Shown: positions 1 through 8,003, counted from the stretch's first letter. The stretch is 19,177 nucleotides of DNA from Actinomycetota bacterium (GCA_016870425.1 VGBQ01000025.1:1-19177), one strand, 5' to 3'. Notes: a model not told the origin generated them from the letters alone. Numbers and translations: made by a program.

Positions 1-624
1 GCCGGCGCGCTGGGCCATGCGGTACATATCGGTCTTGGTCGGTAGCGGGGTGCCGGCCTTGCGCGCCTTCGCACGCACACGCTTGATGTACTCCTCGGCC
101 GTGGTCCGCGAGACATTCATGCGGCGGGCGACGGACTCCATCTTCAGCCCCGAGGCATAGAGCACCATGGCGCGGCGCTCCTGGTCGGACAGGTGGAACT
201 GGTCGTCAGGCTGGCTGAGCAGGGCGGAGGCGATCTCGGGCGACATCACCTGCTCGCCGCGCAATGCCGCTTGCAGAGCCTGCAGCACCTCCTCGGGTCG
301 GGCCTGCTTGGAGACGTAGCCCACGACCCCCGCTGCCAGGCAGGCACGGATGGTTGCCGGGTCACCGAGGGCGCTCACGACGATGACGGGGACCTTGAGA
401 TCGGCCATGGCGGCCACATTCGCCACCGGGGAGCGACCGTCGTTGAGGTCGAGGTCGAGGATGACCAGGTCGGCACCGCAGGCTTCGATGGCGGTCGCGG
501 CTTCGTCGATCGAGGCGCCGGCGTACACGATCTCGGCGTCCTGCAAATGAGGGACAAGCAGGCTGACCATGGCGTCACGCACGAGAGGATGGTCCTCGAG
601 GACCACCAGTCGATTGCGAGGCAC
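1..624 (-). CDS. NarL/FixJ-type response regulator with LuxR-family HTH (3' end outside window)
   Basis: The minus strand is open from about 714 to the left edge, giving a receiver domain followed by a LuxR-type helix-turn-helix. The N-terminus reads VVLEDHPLV, with the acidic pocket E-D. The phospho-acceptor lies in VILDLDL, the conserved Ser in VVSAL and the conserved Lys in YVSKQ, so the receiver looks functional. The C-terminal part has LSDQERRAMVLYASGL and then VARRMNVSRTTAEEYIKRVR, a LuxR-like DNA-binding helix pair. I chose the GTG at 624 because AGGGG lies about 7 bases upstream and it starts right before the receiver; an in-frame ATG at 714 would overlap the divergent kinase start. 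208 codons are visible and probably only a few residues are missing. It diverges from the histidine kinase gene across about 55 bp, so the two are probably a cognate pair. The target genes are unknown. Confidence 0.88.
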   Translation of the reverse strand, partial: MPRNRLVVLEDHPLVRDAMVSLLVPHLQDAEIVYAGASIDEAATAIEACGADLVILDLDLNDGRSPVANVAAMADLKVPVIVVSALGDPATIRACLAAGVVGYVSKQARPEEVLQALQAALRGEQVMSPEIASALLSQPDDQFHLSDQERRAMVLYASGLKMESVARRMNVSRTTAEEYIKRVRAKARKAGTPLPTKTDMYRMAQRAG

Positions 625-679
625 GCGCTTGCCCCTAACGCCGGAGTCGTGGACCGAGCGTAGTCCGTCGCGCTCGGAA

Positions 680-2896
680 GTGGCGACGCTTCGCGGTGGT
701 CTGTCCCTGGTCATCGCCTGGGGCACGGTCGCCATCATGGCCGTCGTCGCACTCGTCATCGTGCTGGGCACTCGGGATGCCCGCTCCCTCGTCGTCATCA
801 CCATCGCGGGCGCGCTGGCGCTCGCGGGTCTCCTGTGCCGCCGGGCGCCCTGGGCGCCCTGGTTATCGCTGGCCGCCATCGCCCTTGTCGTGGGGATCGG
901 GCTCGCCTCGCCCGACACTCGCGTGGACGCCCTCGTGATGGGCACCTACACGGTCACCTTCCTCGCGATCCTCATCACGTCGCGACAGTGGGGCCTGGCG
1001 TGGATCGGCCTCGGGGTCCTGGCGATGTCACTCGTCGTCACCCGCTCCGACCTCGTCGTGCAGGCCGGGACTCTCTCGATCCCCGTCGGCAGCGTGGCAG
1101 TGGTGCAGATGGTCGTGGCCGGGACCTGGCTGTGGTGGGCCTGGCATGCCGCACTCGACCAGGCCGCGCGACGCGATGCCCAGGGCGCCGAGCAGGAGCA
1201 GGTCATCGCGGAGTCGCTCGCCGTGCAGGAGCGCACACTCGCCTGGCGCGACACGATCACGCGCACCCACGAGACGATCCTCAACGACCTGCGATACGTC
1301 CTGCGCTCGCCCGTCATCGACCGCGTGCGACTGCGCGAGCAGCTGCTCACCACGCGAGATCGGCGCGCGCAGCCACCGCGAAGTGTGGCAGCGCCGGCGG
1401 TGTTCGAGGGCGTCACGGGAGTCGAGTCCCGCCTGCGGGACGAATTCACGGGCTCACTCGATCTGCACGTCCGGGCTTCCACCCAGTCGTCCACTCATGT
1501 CGCGGACGTTGAGCCGATCCTGATGGAGATCGTGCGCAATGTCGGCCGCCACACGGATGCACGTCGTATCGAGATCTCCATCGACGATGCGGACGGCGAC
1601 CTGCGCATCACGGTGGACGACGATGGGTCAACGTCACCGGCGACGGATGCGCCGCCGGGCATCGGGCGCTCGGTCGTCGTCGGGGAGACGCTGAACGCTC
1701 GCGGGGCGCGACTGGACGAGCAGCCGCATCGTTCGGTGATCACGCTGCCGCGCGATGCGCCTGCGGCCACCGGGCCGGGCCGCGCGCTGCCCCTGCTCTT
1801 CAGCGTGATCCTGGTGGCGAGTTCCCTCGGTGGCTCCGTGCAATTCCTGCTCCTGCTCGCGGGGGCTTCCCTCACCTATCTTCCCGTCATGCTCGCGGCG
1901 TGCGCCCTGACGGCCCTGGGTGTCGTCGTCGTGCTGCGCGGCCGTCCGGTGGGGATCGCCGTGATGGCCGCCGCCGCGGTCCTCGCCGCCGCGGTGCCCT
2001 GGGGCCTCGCAGCCGCCCAGCCCATCTGTGCGCAGCCACCCCTGGTCCTCACCACCATCAACCTCTCGCTCAACGCGTTCTTCGCGATTTTGCTCTGGGC
2101 GCGCAGTCGTTGGACGTGGCTGCTGGTCGTCCCCGCGCTCGTCGGAGTCCTCGCGCTTGACCTCGTGCCCGCAGTGGGCTGTCCTCTCCAAGGCGTCGAC
2201 GTGCTTCTCAGCTCGGCCATCCTCATCCCGGGAGCTCTCCTGCTGTCCTGGCTGAGCTCGCGCAGCGCCGCCCGGTGGGAGATCGAGGACCGGCAGCGCT
2301 GGGAGACCGAGATCGTGGAAACGGCCCGCGCGGAGGCTGACCTTGATCTGGCTCGCGGTCTCGGCGACAGCATTGATCGCGCCTGGCTGCTCATGTGGGA
2401 GATCGCCGACGGTGCCGAGTTAGACGATGAGCGGCGACGCCAGCTGCGGACGGTCGACTCGTCGATCCGATCAGGGTTGCAGGTGGATCCACGCACCGCC
2501 GGTGGGTTCGTGCTCGCTGCGCGTCAGGTGATCGCGGCGTCGGTCCTGTGCGGCACACCGATTCACGTCCGAGCCTTGAGGGGCTCGCCCGACACGCGCC
2601 CGCTGCCAGCGGACTTCATCACCCGACTAAGCGACATGGTCACGGCCAATCCCGAAGCAGAGGTGAGTATCCACACCTTCTTCGATGGCTACGACGACTA
2701 CCTCGCGGTCAGCCTGCCTGCCTCTGCTGCCGCGCGGGCGGGGTTCGTGCCGGGTGCAGTGGAGGATCAGGGGTGCTGCGCCATCGAGGTCTCCTACGTC
2801 GGCGAAGAGGACCGCTCGGATGCCGACGTCACGGTCATGGTGTCCCGGAGCGCTGAGGTCGATGAGGCTGCTCCTGCCATCGCGTCGCGGGCATGA
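680..2896 (+). CDS. Membrane sensor histidine kinase with duplicated membrane/transmitter halves, second half degenerate
   Basis: About 738 aa from the GTG at 680. Residues 8-155 hold roughly five membrane segments, followed by a helical linker. A HisKA_3-like H box THETILNDLRY (His197) comes next, then an ATPase-like region with N box EIVRNVGRH (Asn287), acidic VDDDG (313-316) and GIGRSVV (327-333). A second membrane block follows at about 370-525, then a second linker WEIEDRQRWETEIVETA and a transmitter-like stretch (555-725). That stretch has no phospho-His at the expected place (DSIDRAWLLMWEIADG) and no clear N or G box. The gene therefore looks like a tandem kinase with a pseudo-transmitter. 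This architecture is uncommon; I infer a sensory or regulatory role for the second half. The start is uncertain: the open frame reaches back to 569, but that would overlap the regulator gene, and no strong ribosome site precedes 680. It is probably the partner of the divergent response regulator. Confidence 0.8.
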   Translation: MATLRGGLSLVIAWGTVAIMAVVALVIVLGTRDARSLVVITIAGALALAGLLCRRAPWAPWLSLAAIALVVGIGLASPDTRVDALVMGTYTVTFLAILITSRQWGLAWIGLGVLAMSLVVTRSDLVVQAGTLSIPVGSVAVVQMVVAGTWLWWAWHAALDQAARRDAQGAEQEQVIAESLAVQERTLAWRDTITRTHETILNDLRYVLRSPVIDRVRLREQLLTTRDRRAQPPRSVAAPAVFEGVTGVESRLRDEFTGSLDLHVRASTQSSTHVADVEPILMEIVRNVGRHTDARRIEISIDDADGDLRITVDDDGSTSPATDAPPGIGRSVVVGETLNARGARLDEQPHRSVITLPRDAPAATGPGRALPLLFSVILVASSLGGSVQFLLLLAGASLTYLPVMLAACALTALGVVVVLRGRPVGIAVMAAAAVLAAAVPWGLAAAQPICAQPPLVLTTINLSLNAFFAILLWARSRWTWLLVVPALVGVLALDLVPAVGCPLQGVDVLLSSAILIPGALLLSWLSSRSAARWEIEDRQRWETEIVETARAEADLDLARGLGDSIDRAWLLMWEIADGAELDDERRRQLRTVDSSIRSGLQVDPRTAGGFVLAARQVIAASVLCGTPIHVRALRGSPDTRPLPADFITRLSDMVTANPEAEVSIHTFFDGYDDYLAVSLPASAAARAGFVPGAVEDQGCCAIEVSYVGEEDRSDADVTVMVSRSAEVDEAAPAIASRA

Positions 2897-2908
2897 TGGG
2901 ATAGGGCC

Positions 2909-4375
2909 GTGCAGCTCACGGCAGACGTCGTCGTCATCGGCAGCGGCATGGGTGGGGCGACGTTCGCCTACGGTCTCGCCCAGCGCGGGATCGATGTGCT
3001 CGTGCTTGAGCGTGGACGCCGGCTGCCCAAGGAGGCGGAGAACACCTCACCCGAGGCAGTCTTCGTCCAACGTCGCTACAAGCCGGATGACACGTGGTAC
3101 GCCGTCGACGGCACACCCTTCGCGCCGGGAGTGCACTACGTCGTGGGCGGCAACACCAAGGTCTACGGATCGTCGCTGCCGCGCCTGCGCGAGCGCGACT
3201 TCGCGGAGACGGCGTACCCCAGCGGCGTCTCGCCCGCGTGGCCCTTCTCCTATGCCGATCTCGAGCCCTTCTATGTGCGTGCCGAGCATCTCTACAATGT
3301 GCACGGATCGCCCGCGGACTTCGAGCCCTGGCGCAGTGAGCCCTACCCCTATCCCGCGCTCGCCCACGAGCCCTACGTCGCGGAGACCCTGCGGCGATTG
3401 GCCGAGCAGGGAGTGCATCCCACAACGACGGCCATGGGCGTCGATCTGCGCCCGGGTGGCCGCTGCATCCGCTGCGGCACCTGCGATGGCTTCCCGTGCC
3501 GCTGGGATGCCAAGTCCGATGCGGAGATCTGCGCTCTCGATCCGGCCGTGGCGACGGGAAGCGTGCGCGTGGTCGAGGGGGCCTACGTCGACCGGCTGGA
3601 GACGGACTCGTCCGGACGGATCTCGCGCGCTATCGGCCATGCCGATAGCGAGCCGCTCGAGGTGACGGGCCGGGTCTTCGGGCTGGCCGCGGGTGCCGCC
3701 AACACGGCCGCTCTGCTCGTGCGCAGCGGCGTGGCCAACTCCTCCGGACTGGTCGGCACCCGCTACATGGTGCACAACAACAGCCACATCGCCGCGATCG
3801 ATCCGCGGCGGACCAATGATGTCGTCTTCCAGAAGACCGCGTGCGTCAACGACTTCTACGACGACATGGGCGATGGCTATCCCGGCGGGACGCTGCAGCT
3901 CATCGGCAAGGTGCAGGCGTCGATGATGAAGACCCACGCCCGCCGGGCGCCACTGTCGGTCCTCAAGCCGATGGCCGCACGCAGCATGGAGTGGCTGGTG
4001 ATGACCGAGGACACCCCCGATCCTGCGAATCGGATCACCCTCGACTCCCAGGGGCGAATCACCGTGTCGTGGACGCGCACCAACTACGACCGGCACGAGC
4101 TCCTACTCGCCAAGGCCAGGGAGCTGCTCAAGGGTGCGGGCTACGTCGCGATCTTCGAGCAGCGCTTCGACATCTCGATGAACTCCCACATGTGCGGCAC
4201 GGCCGTGGCCGGCGAGGATCCGCGCGCAAGCGTGGTGGACGCCGAGTGCCGCAGCCACGACCACGACAACCTCTATGTCGTCGACTCGTCGTTCTTCCCC
4301 TCATCCGGAGCGCAGAACCCGGCACTCACCATTGCGGCCAATGCTCTGCGGGTGGCCGACCTCGTGCCTGCGTAG
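2909..4375 (+). CDS. GMC-family FAD-dependent oxidoreductase (sugar/polyol dehydrogenase-like)
   Basis: 488 aa starting at GTG 2909, 12 bp after the kinase stop, with GGGATAGGG just upstream. The N-terminus has the dinucleotide-binding fold VVVIGSGMGG (7-16) with ERGRR at 34-38. VVGGNTKVYG (78-87) matches the GMC flavin-attachment region. The C-terminal signature is complete: SHMCGT (His427), DPRASVVD, NLYVVDSSFFP and GAQNPALTIAANALR (Asn470), giving the His/Asn catalytic pair typical of the family. A Cys-rich motif, CIRCGTCDGFPC (186-197), is seen mid-protein; in some GMC dehydrogenases such cysteines hold an Fe-S cluster, but that is inference here. No Tat or Sec signal is visible, so it is probably cytoplasmic. 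Substrate is unknown; relatives oxidise pyranoses, glucosides and polyols, which would fit the nearby cyclitol genes. An imperfect hairpin follows the stop. Confidence 0.88.
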   Translation: MQLTADVVVIGSGMGGATFAYGLAQRGIDVLVLERGRRLPKEAENTSPEAVFVQRRYKPDDTWYAVDGTPFAPGVHYVVGGNTKVYGSSLPRLRERDFAETAYPSGVSPAWPFSYADLEPFYVRAEHLYNVHGSPADFEPWRSEPYPYPALAHEPYVAETLRRLAEQGVHPTTTAMGVDLRPGGRCIRCGTCDGFPCRWDAKSDAEICALDPAVATGSVRVVEGAYVDRLETDSSGRISRAIGHADSEPLEVTGRVFGLAAGAANTAALLVRSGVANSSGLVGTRYMVHNNSHIAAIDPRRTNDVVFQKTACVNDFYDDMGDGYPGGTLQLIGKVQASMMKTHARRAPLSVLKPMAARSMEWLVMTEDTPDPANRITLDSQGRITVSWTRTNYDRHELLLAKARELLKGAGYVAIFEQRFDISMNSHMCGTAVAGEDPRASVVDAECRSHDHDNLYVVDSSFFPSSGAQNPALTIAANALRVADLVPA

Positions 4376-4394
4376 GCCCGGGGCGCACTACCTG

Positions 4395-4446
4395 CTCAGG
4401 ATTTGCTCTATCGGTCGCGATCAGGCGCCTTAGTGCAAATCCTAAG
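4395..4446 (+). terminator. Long imperfect hairpin after the GMC gene, likely transcription terminator
   Basis: Perfect 9-bp arms AGGATTTGC (4398-4406) and GCAAATCCT (4435-4443) start about 20 bp after the stop. One T/T mismatch later, the stem continues with CTA/TAG, then GG and CGC pair with GCG and CC around a small GATCAG loop. Flanking CTC/AAG adds further partial pairing. There is no T-run, which is usual for high-GC actinobacterial terminators. The rest of the 242-bp gap (4447-4617) shows no gene; it holds only the promoter elements listed separately. Confidence 0.5.
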
Positions 4447-4587
4447 GGGTAAGCGGGGTGCAAGTCGCCAGTGCGATACATCAGGACCCAGGCACAGATG
4501 AGCTAGTTCGACACCACGCCGTGGACAAACCCCCCGCCGATGCAACTGCGCCGATGTCAAGCACCTTCTCGCGGTCCTGGCGAGTCC

Positions 4588-4617
4588 CGACGGTCGGCCG
4601 TCGCTACGCTGGGCCTT
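4588..4617 (+). promoter_or_regulatory. Putative leaderless promoter with overlapping palindrome, upstream of the ABM-fold gene
   Basis: TACGCT (4605-4610) fits the TANNNT -10 box and is followed by exactly 7 bases and then the GTG start, the spacing expected for a leaderless transcript. Immediately upstream lies the palindrome CGACGGTCGGCCGTCG (4588-4603), 6-bp arms around TCGG. It covers the -35 to -15 area and could be an operator. No good -35 box is seen. Function is inferred from position only. Confidence 0.4.
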
Positions 4618-4911
4618 GTGCCTCCAGCGCCCCTCTACCTCATCGCGGTCATCAAGCCCGACATGGCGCAGGCCGAGGCCGTCGCCGAGCGGCTGCGGAT
4701 CATGCGCGACGCCACCCGTGAGGAGCCGGGCAACGTCCTCATGGAGTTGGTCGTGGGTGAGGACCCCGACACCTGGCTCATGCTCGAGAAGTTCACCTCC
4801 CGCGAAGCCTGGGAGGAGCACATGACGCTCCCCCATGTCACCGAGGGCAACGTCTACCTCGCCGACAAGCTCCGCGAGCCCACCGAGTTGCGCTTGTACT
4901 CCGAGAAGTAG
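4618..4911 (+). CDS. Small antibiotic-biosynthesis-monooxygenase (ABM) fold protein
   Basis: 97 aa from GTG 4618. The pattern LYLIAVIKPDMAQAEAVAERLRIM, then REEPGNVLMELVVGEDPDTWLMLEKFTSREAWEEHMT and ending LREPTELRLYSE is the dimeric alpha/beta ferredoxin-like fold of ABM/YgiN proteins (about 95-105 aa). The family includes quinol monooxygenases and many uncharacterised members, so the reaction cannot be assigned. The open frame extends back to 4540, but the upstream codons do not fit the family and a TANNNT box sits 7 bases before this GTG. It converges on the hydrolase gene with 2 bp between the stop codons. Confidence 0.78.
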   Translation: MPPAPLYLIAVIKPDMAQAEAVAERLRIMRDATREEPGNVLMELVVGEDPDTWLMLEKFTSREAWEEHMTLPHVTEGNVYLADKLREPTELRLYSEK

Positions 4912-4913
4912 CC

Positions 4914-5885
4914 CTAGGGCTTCGTCGATAGCTCTGCGATGGCCTCGACGATCGCGTCGGTGGCCTCCCAGTTGAGCATGTGCCCCGCGCGGGGGACCCA
5001 CCAGCCTTGCGCGCCGGGGATGCCCGCCGCAAGTCGCTCCGACTGCCAGGGTGGCGTCGTGGAGTCCTTGTTTCCGCACAGCACGATGGTGGGTACGGCG
5101 ATCTCCCCCAGGCGGTCGCCGCGGTCCTCGGCGCCGAAGGCCTCGAGGATCGGCAGCAGTGGCGCGTGATCCGCGGCGCGGAAGGTCTCCACGAAGGTGC
5201 GCACCATGGCGGGGGAGGGGTCGTCTCCGCAGAGGCCGGCGCCGAAGATGGTCGCGACGGTGTCGTTGGACACCATGCGCTGCAGCGCACCGGAGCGGAT
5301 GAGCGGGATCTGGGCCTGATTCTGGGGAGCCCCGCGCAGCACATCACCCGGGAACGTCGACATGAGGATGAGCCCGCGCAGGCGTTCTGCGACACCGGGG
5401 ACATCGAGCACGGCCGCGATGGCGAGGAATCCCCCCATGGAGTGCGCGAGCAAGACAGCATCATGGGCGTCCACCGCTTCGAGCACAGCCAGGTAGTCAC
5501 CGGCCATCGACATGGTGCTGATGCCGTCAGACCCGATCGTCGACTCGCCGTGGCCTCGCTGGTCGAAGGCCACGACGCGGTAGCCACGTGCCAGCAGCAT
5601 GTCCCACAGCACGCTCCACTCGATGATGCTCATGTAGATGCCGTGTGCGAGCACCACGGTGGGGCCGTCACCCGCGGTGATCACGCGTAGTCGGGTGCCA
5701 TCGGGGCGCTCCACGGTGAGCGTTTCGCCGCGGGGCTCAGCGCTCAGCAGCTCGTAGGGATAGGGGTCGGACCCCTGACGGATGGTTGCTGCCTGGCGCC
5801 GAGCGGCGATCGTGGCCGCGCCGACAGCCGCGGCGACCAGGGTTCCGGCGACGAGAGTGCGTCTCATGGGGTTGGATGCTGCCAT
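4914..5885 (-). CDS. Alpha/beta hydrolase with N-terminal membrane anchor or signal
   Basis: 323 aa. A short basic N-terminus and hydrophobic stretch (residues 8-28, TLVAGTLVAAAVGAATIAA) suggests a membrane anchor or secretion signal. The hydrolase domain follows: VVLAHGIYMS (oxyanion loop), FDQRGHGES, nucleophile elbow LLAHSMGGF (Ser149), Asp274 in GNKDSTTPP and His302 in RAGHMLNW, so the catalytic triad is complete. Substrate is unknown (esterase, lipase or epoxide-hydrolase-like). The start is either ATG 5885, which shares a CATG with the divergent dioxygenase start, or ATG 5868 (MRRTLVAG); neither has a clear ribosome site. It converges with the ABM-fold gene. Confidence 0.82.
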   Translation of the reverse strand: MAASNPMRRTLVAGTLVAAAVGAATIAARRQAATIRQGSDPYPYELLSAEPRGETLTVERPDGTRLRVITAGDGPTVVLAHGIYMSIIEWSVLWDMLLARGYRVVAFDQRGHGESTIGSDGISTMSMAGDYLAVLEAVDAHDAVLLAHSMGGFLAIAAVLDVPGVAERLRGLILMSTFPGDVLRGAPQNQAQIPLIRSGALQRMVSNDTVATIFGAGLCGDDPSPAMVRTFVETFRAADHAPLLPILEAFGAEDRGDRLGEIAVPTIVLCGNKDSTTPPWQSERLAAGIPGAQGWWVPRAGHMLNWEATDAIVEAIAELSTKP

Positions 5886-7005
5886 GCTTCGCGCCGCAGA
5901 GTGCCGGGTTGCCGATCTCGCTGCCGTCGTCGCCGAGCAGACACGCCTCGAGGACTACCCGCTGGCCGATCGCGTCGAGGCCAATGTCCTCGTGTACGCC
6001 GCCGCCGACCTCAGGGCGGCCGACCGGCAGCAGGCGCTCGACGAGCTGGCCCGCGCTCTCGGAGAAGGTCCGGGGGTCGTGGTCGTCGAGGGCGCGATGG
6101 ATCCCGCTGTAGTGGATCGAGCGACCGATGTCTTCTTCGGCGTCATCGACGAGCAGCGCTCGGCGGGACAGTCGGTGGGCGACCACTTCGCCAAGCCCGG
6201 TGCCAACGACCGCATCTGGAATTCGCTCGAGAAGCTCGCTGTCGTGGCTCCGGATGTCTTCGTTGACTATCACGGCAACGACATCATCGACCTTGTCTCG
6301 ACCGCGTGGCTCGGGCCGGCGTACCAGATGACGGCGCAGGTCAACGTCGTCAATCCCGGGGGCGCCGCGCAGGTACCCCACCGCGACTACCACCTCGGCT
6401 TCATGTCGGCGGCGCAGATCGAGCGCTATCCCGATCACGTGCACGGCCTCTCGCCTGCGCTGACGCTGCAGGGGGCGATCGCGCACGGGGACACCCCGAT
6501 CGAGACCGGCCCGACGATGCTGCTGCCGCATTCGCAGAAGTACCCCGGCGGCTATCTCATCGCGGGCCGCGAGGACTTCGCGGAGTTCACCACCGCGCAC
6601 TGCGCGCAGGTGCCCTTCGCCAAGGGTGATGCGGTCTTCTTCAGTCCGGCACTCATCCACGGGGCGGGCACCAATCGCACGACGGATGTGCGTCGCATGG
6701 TCAACCTCCTCCAGGTGAGCAGCGCCTTCGGCCGCACCATGGAGAGCATTGATCGCGAGCGGATCGTGCTGGCGATCTACCCCGAGCTCCTGGCACGCGG
6801 CGAAGACCCGCGCGCGGAGATCGCACTGCGCTCGGCCGCGGAGGGCTATCCCTTCCCCACCAACCTCGACCGCGATCCGCCCGTCGGTGGCCTCGCACCG
6901 CCGAGCCAGGCGGATGTCGTGCGCGCCGCACTCGCGGAGCGGCGTACGGTCGACGAGCTGCGGGGGGCACTCAAGGAGCACGCCACCCGACGGGAGACCA
7001 CGTGA
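5884..7005 (+). CDS. Phytanoyl-CoA dioxygenase (PhyH) family Fe(II)/2-oxoglutarate oxygenase
   Basis: About 373 aa from ATG 5884. The double-stranded beta-helix metal site is visible: VPHRDYH gives His166 and Asp168, and ALIHGAG gives distal His259; Arg270 or Arg271 about 11 residues on is the likely 2-oxoglutarate ligand. The family hydroxylates or oxidatively demethylates small molecules. Its stop overlaps the next gene's start by 4 bp (GTGA, 7002-7005), so it is translationally coupled to an inositol dehydrogenase gene, which suggests a cyclitol or modified-cyclitol substrate (inference). The open frame runs back to 5782, but that segment is antisense to the hydrolase N-terminus and does not resemble PhyH. 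No convincing ribosome site precedes ATG 5884, so it may be leaderless. Confidence 0.85.
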   Translation: MLRAAECRVADLAAVVAEQTRLEDYPLADRVEANVLVYAAADLRAADRQQALDELARALGEGPGVVVVEGAMDPAVVDRATDVFFGVIDEQRSAGQSVGDHFAKPGANDRIWNSLEKLAVVAPDVFVDYHGNDIIDLVSTAWLGPAYQMTAQVNVVNPGGAAQVPHRDYHLGFMSAAQIERYPDHVHGLSPALTLQGAIAHGDTPIETGPTMLLPHSQKYPGGYLIAGREDFAEFTTAHCAQVPFAKGDAVFFSPALIHGAGTNRTTDVRRMVNLLQVSSAFGRTMESIDRERIVLAIYPELLARGEDPRAEIALRSAAEGYPFPTNLDRDPPVGGLAPPSQADVVRAALAERRTVDELRGALKEHATRRETT

Positions 7006-8003
7006 GCAAGTCAACGGATGTCGTGCGCATCGGCGTCATCGGCACGGGCCGCATCGGCCGCATGCACGCCGACCTCATCGCGCGTCACACGCCGGGCGCC
7101 ACGCTGTCGGCGGTGAGCGATGTCAACGCTGCATCGGCTGCCGAGGTGGGTGCGGCGTATGGCGTGCCCGCGGTGAGCGCCGATGAGGTCATCGCGCGGT
7201 CCGATGCCGTGGCGATCTGCACCTCCACCGACACGCACGTGGACTACATCGTCGCGGCAGCCGAGGCGGGGAAGGCGATCTTCTGCGAGAAGCCGGTGAG
7301 CCTGGATCTCGCCGAGGTGGATCGCGCGGCGGAGGCGCTCGAGCGCACGGGCGTGCCCTTCATGGTGGGCTTCAACCGCCGGTTCGATCCGGGCCATCGC
7401 GCGGTGCGCGACGCGGTCGTGAGCGGGCGTATCGGTGACGTGCGCATGGCCCGCGTGACAAGTCGCGATCCTTCGCCGCCGCCGGTGGAATACGTGAAGG
7501 TGAGTGGCGGCATCTGGGTCGACATGATGATCCACGACTTCGACATGGCGGCCTTCGTCGTCGGCTCGCCGGTCGTGAAGGTCTGGGCCCAGGGGGCCAA
7601 TCTCATCGATCCCGCGATCGGCGAGGCCGGGGATGTGGACCTCGGGGTCGCCGTGCTCACGCATGCCAATGGCGCCATCACCACGATCGACATCTCGCGC
7701 GAGGCTCCCTACGGCTACGACCAGCGCGTCGAGGTGCTCGGCTCGCTGGGCATGGCCGTCTCCGACAACGAGCGCCTCAACCGCAGCGAGGTCTACCTCG
7801 CCGGCGAGACACATCGGCCCGTGCTGCCCCGCTTCTTCATCGAGCGCTACGAGACGGCCTACCGCGACCAGTGGCGCTACTTCACCGACTACGTCCTCGG
7901 CGGTGGCGAGTCGCCCGTGTCGCTGGCCGAGGGCCGTGCTCCCGTGGTCATCGCGGCCGCGGCCGCCGAGAGTGCGCGCACCGGCGTACCCGTGTCCGTG
8001 TAG
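7002..8003 (+). CDS. iolG: Inositol 2-dehydrogenase (Gfo/Idh/MocA family), IolG-type
   Basis: 333 aa, GTG start overlapping the dioxygenase stop. The N-terminal Rossmann fold has GVIGTGRIGRMHADL (11-25) and the family EKP motif at 96-98 (Lys97). The catalytic D-x-x-x-H pair is in VDMMIHDFDM (Asp174, His178), matching the Lys/Asp/His set known in Bacillus IolG. FNRRFDPGH and YETAYRDQWRYFTDYV are typical of inositol dehydrogenases. It would oxidise myo-inositol with NAD+ to scyllo-inosose, the first step of the pathway whose later enzymes are encoded in the convergent operon. Exact stereoisomer preference cannot be read from sequence. Unusually, it is separated from the main operon and paired with a dioxygenase. 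Confidence 0.85.
   Translation: MSKSTDVVRIGVIGTGRIGRMHADLIARHTPGATLSAVSDVNAASAAEVGAAYGVPAVSADEVIARSDAVAICTSTDTHVDYIVAAAEAGKAIFCEKPVSLDLAEVDRAAEALERTGVPFMVGFNRRFDPGHRAVRDAVVSGRIGDVRMARVTSRDPSPPPVEYVKVSGGIWVDMMIHDFDMAAFVVGSPVVKVWAQGANLIDPAIGEAGDVDLGVAVLTHANGAITTIDISREAPYGYDQRVEVLGSLGMAVSDNERLNRSEVYLAGETHRPVLPRFFIERYETAYRDQWRYFTDYVLGGGESPVSLAEGRAPVVIAAAAAESARTGVPVSV

Noticed and set aside
4910..4921. Palindrome AGCCCTAGGGCT covering both convergent stop codons of the ABM-fold and hydrolase genes
   Set aside because: It has no loop, so it would fold only as a very short stem; the TAG/CTA stop codons facing each other partly create it. Not supported as a terminator.
5737..7014. A 425-codon open frame on the minus strand opposite the dioxygenase gene
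   Set aside because: It is antisense to a gene with a clear PhyH metal site, has no recognisable domain, and its length is explained by high GC and codon bias of the real strand.
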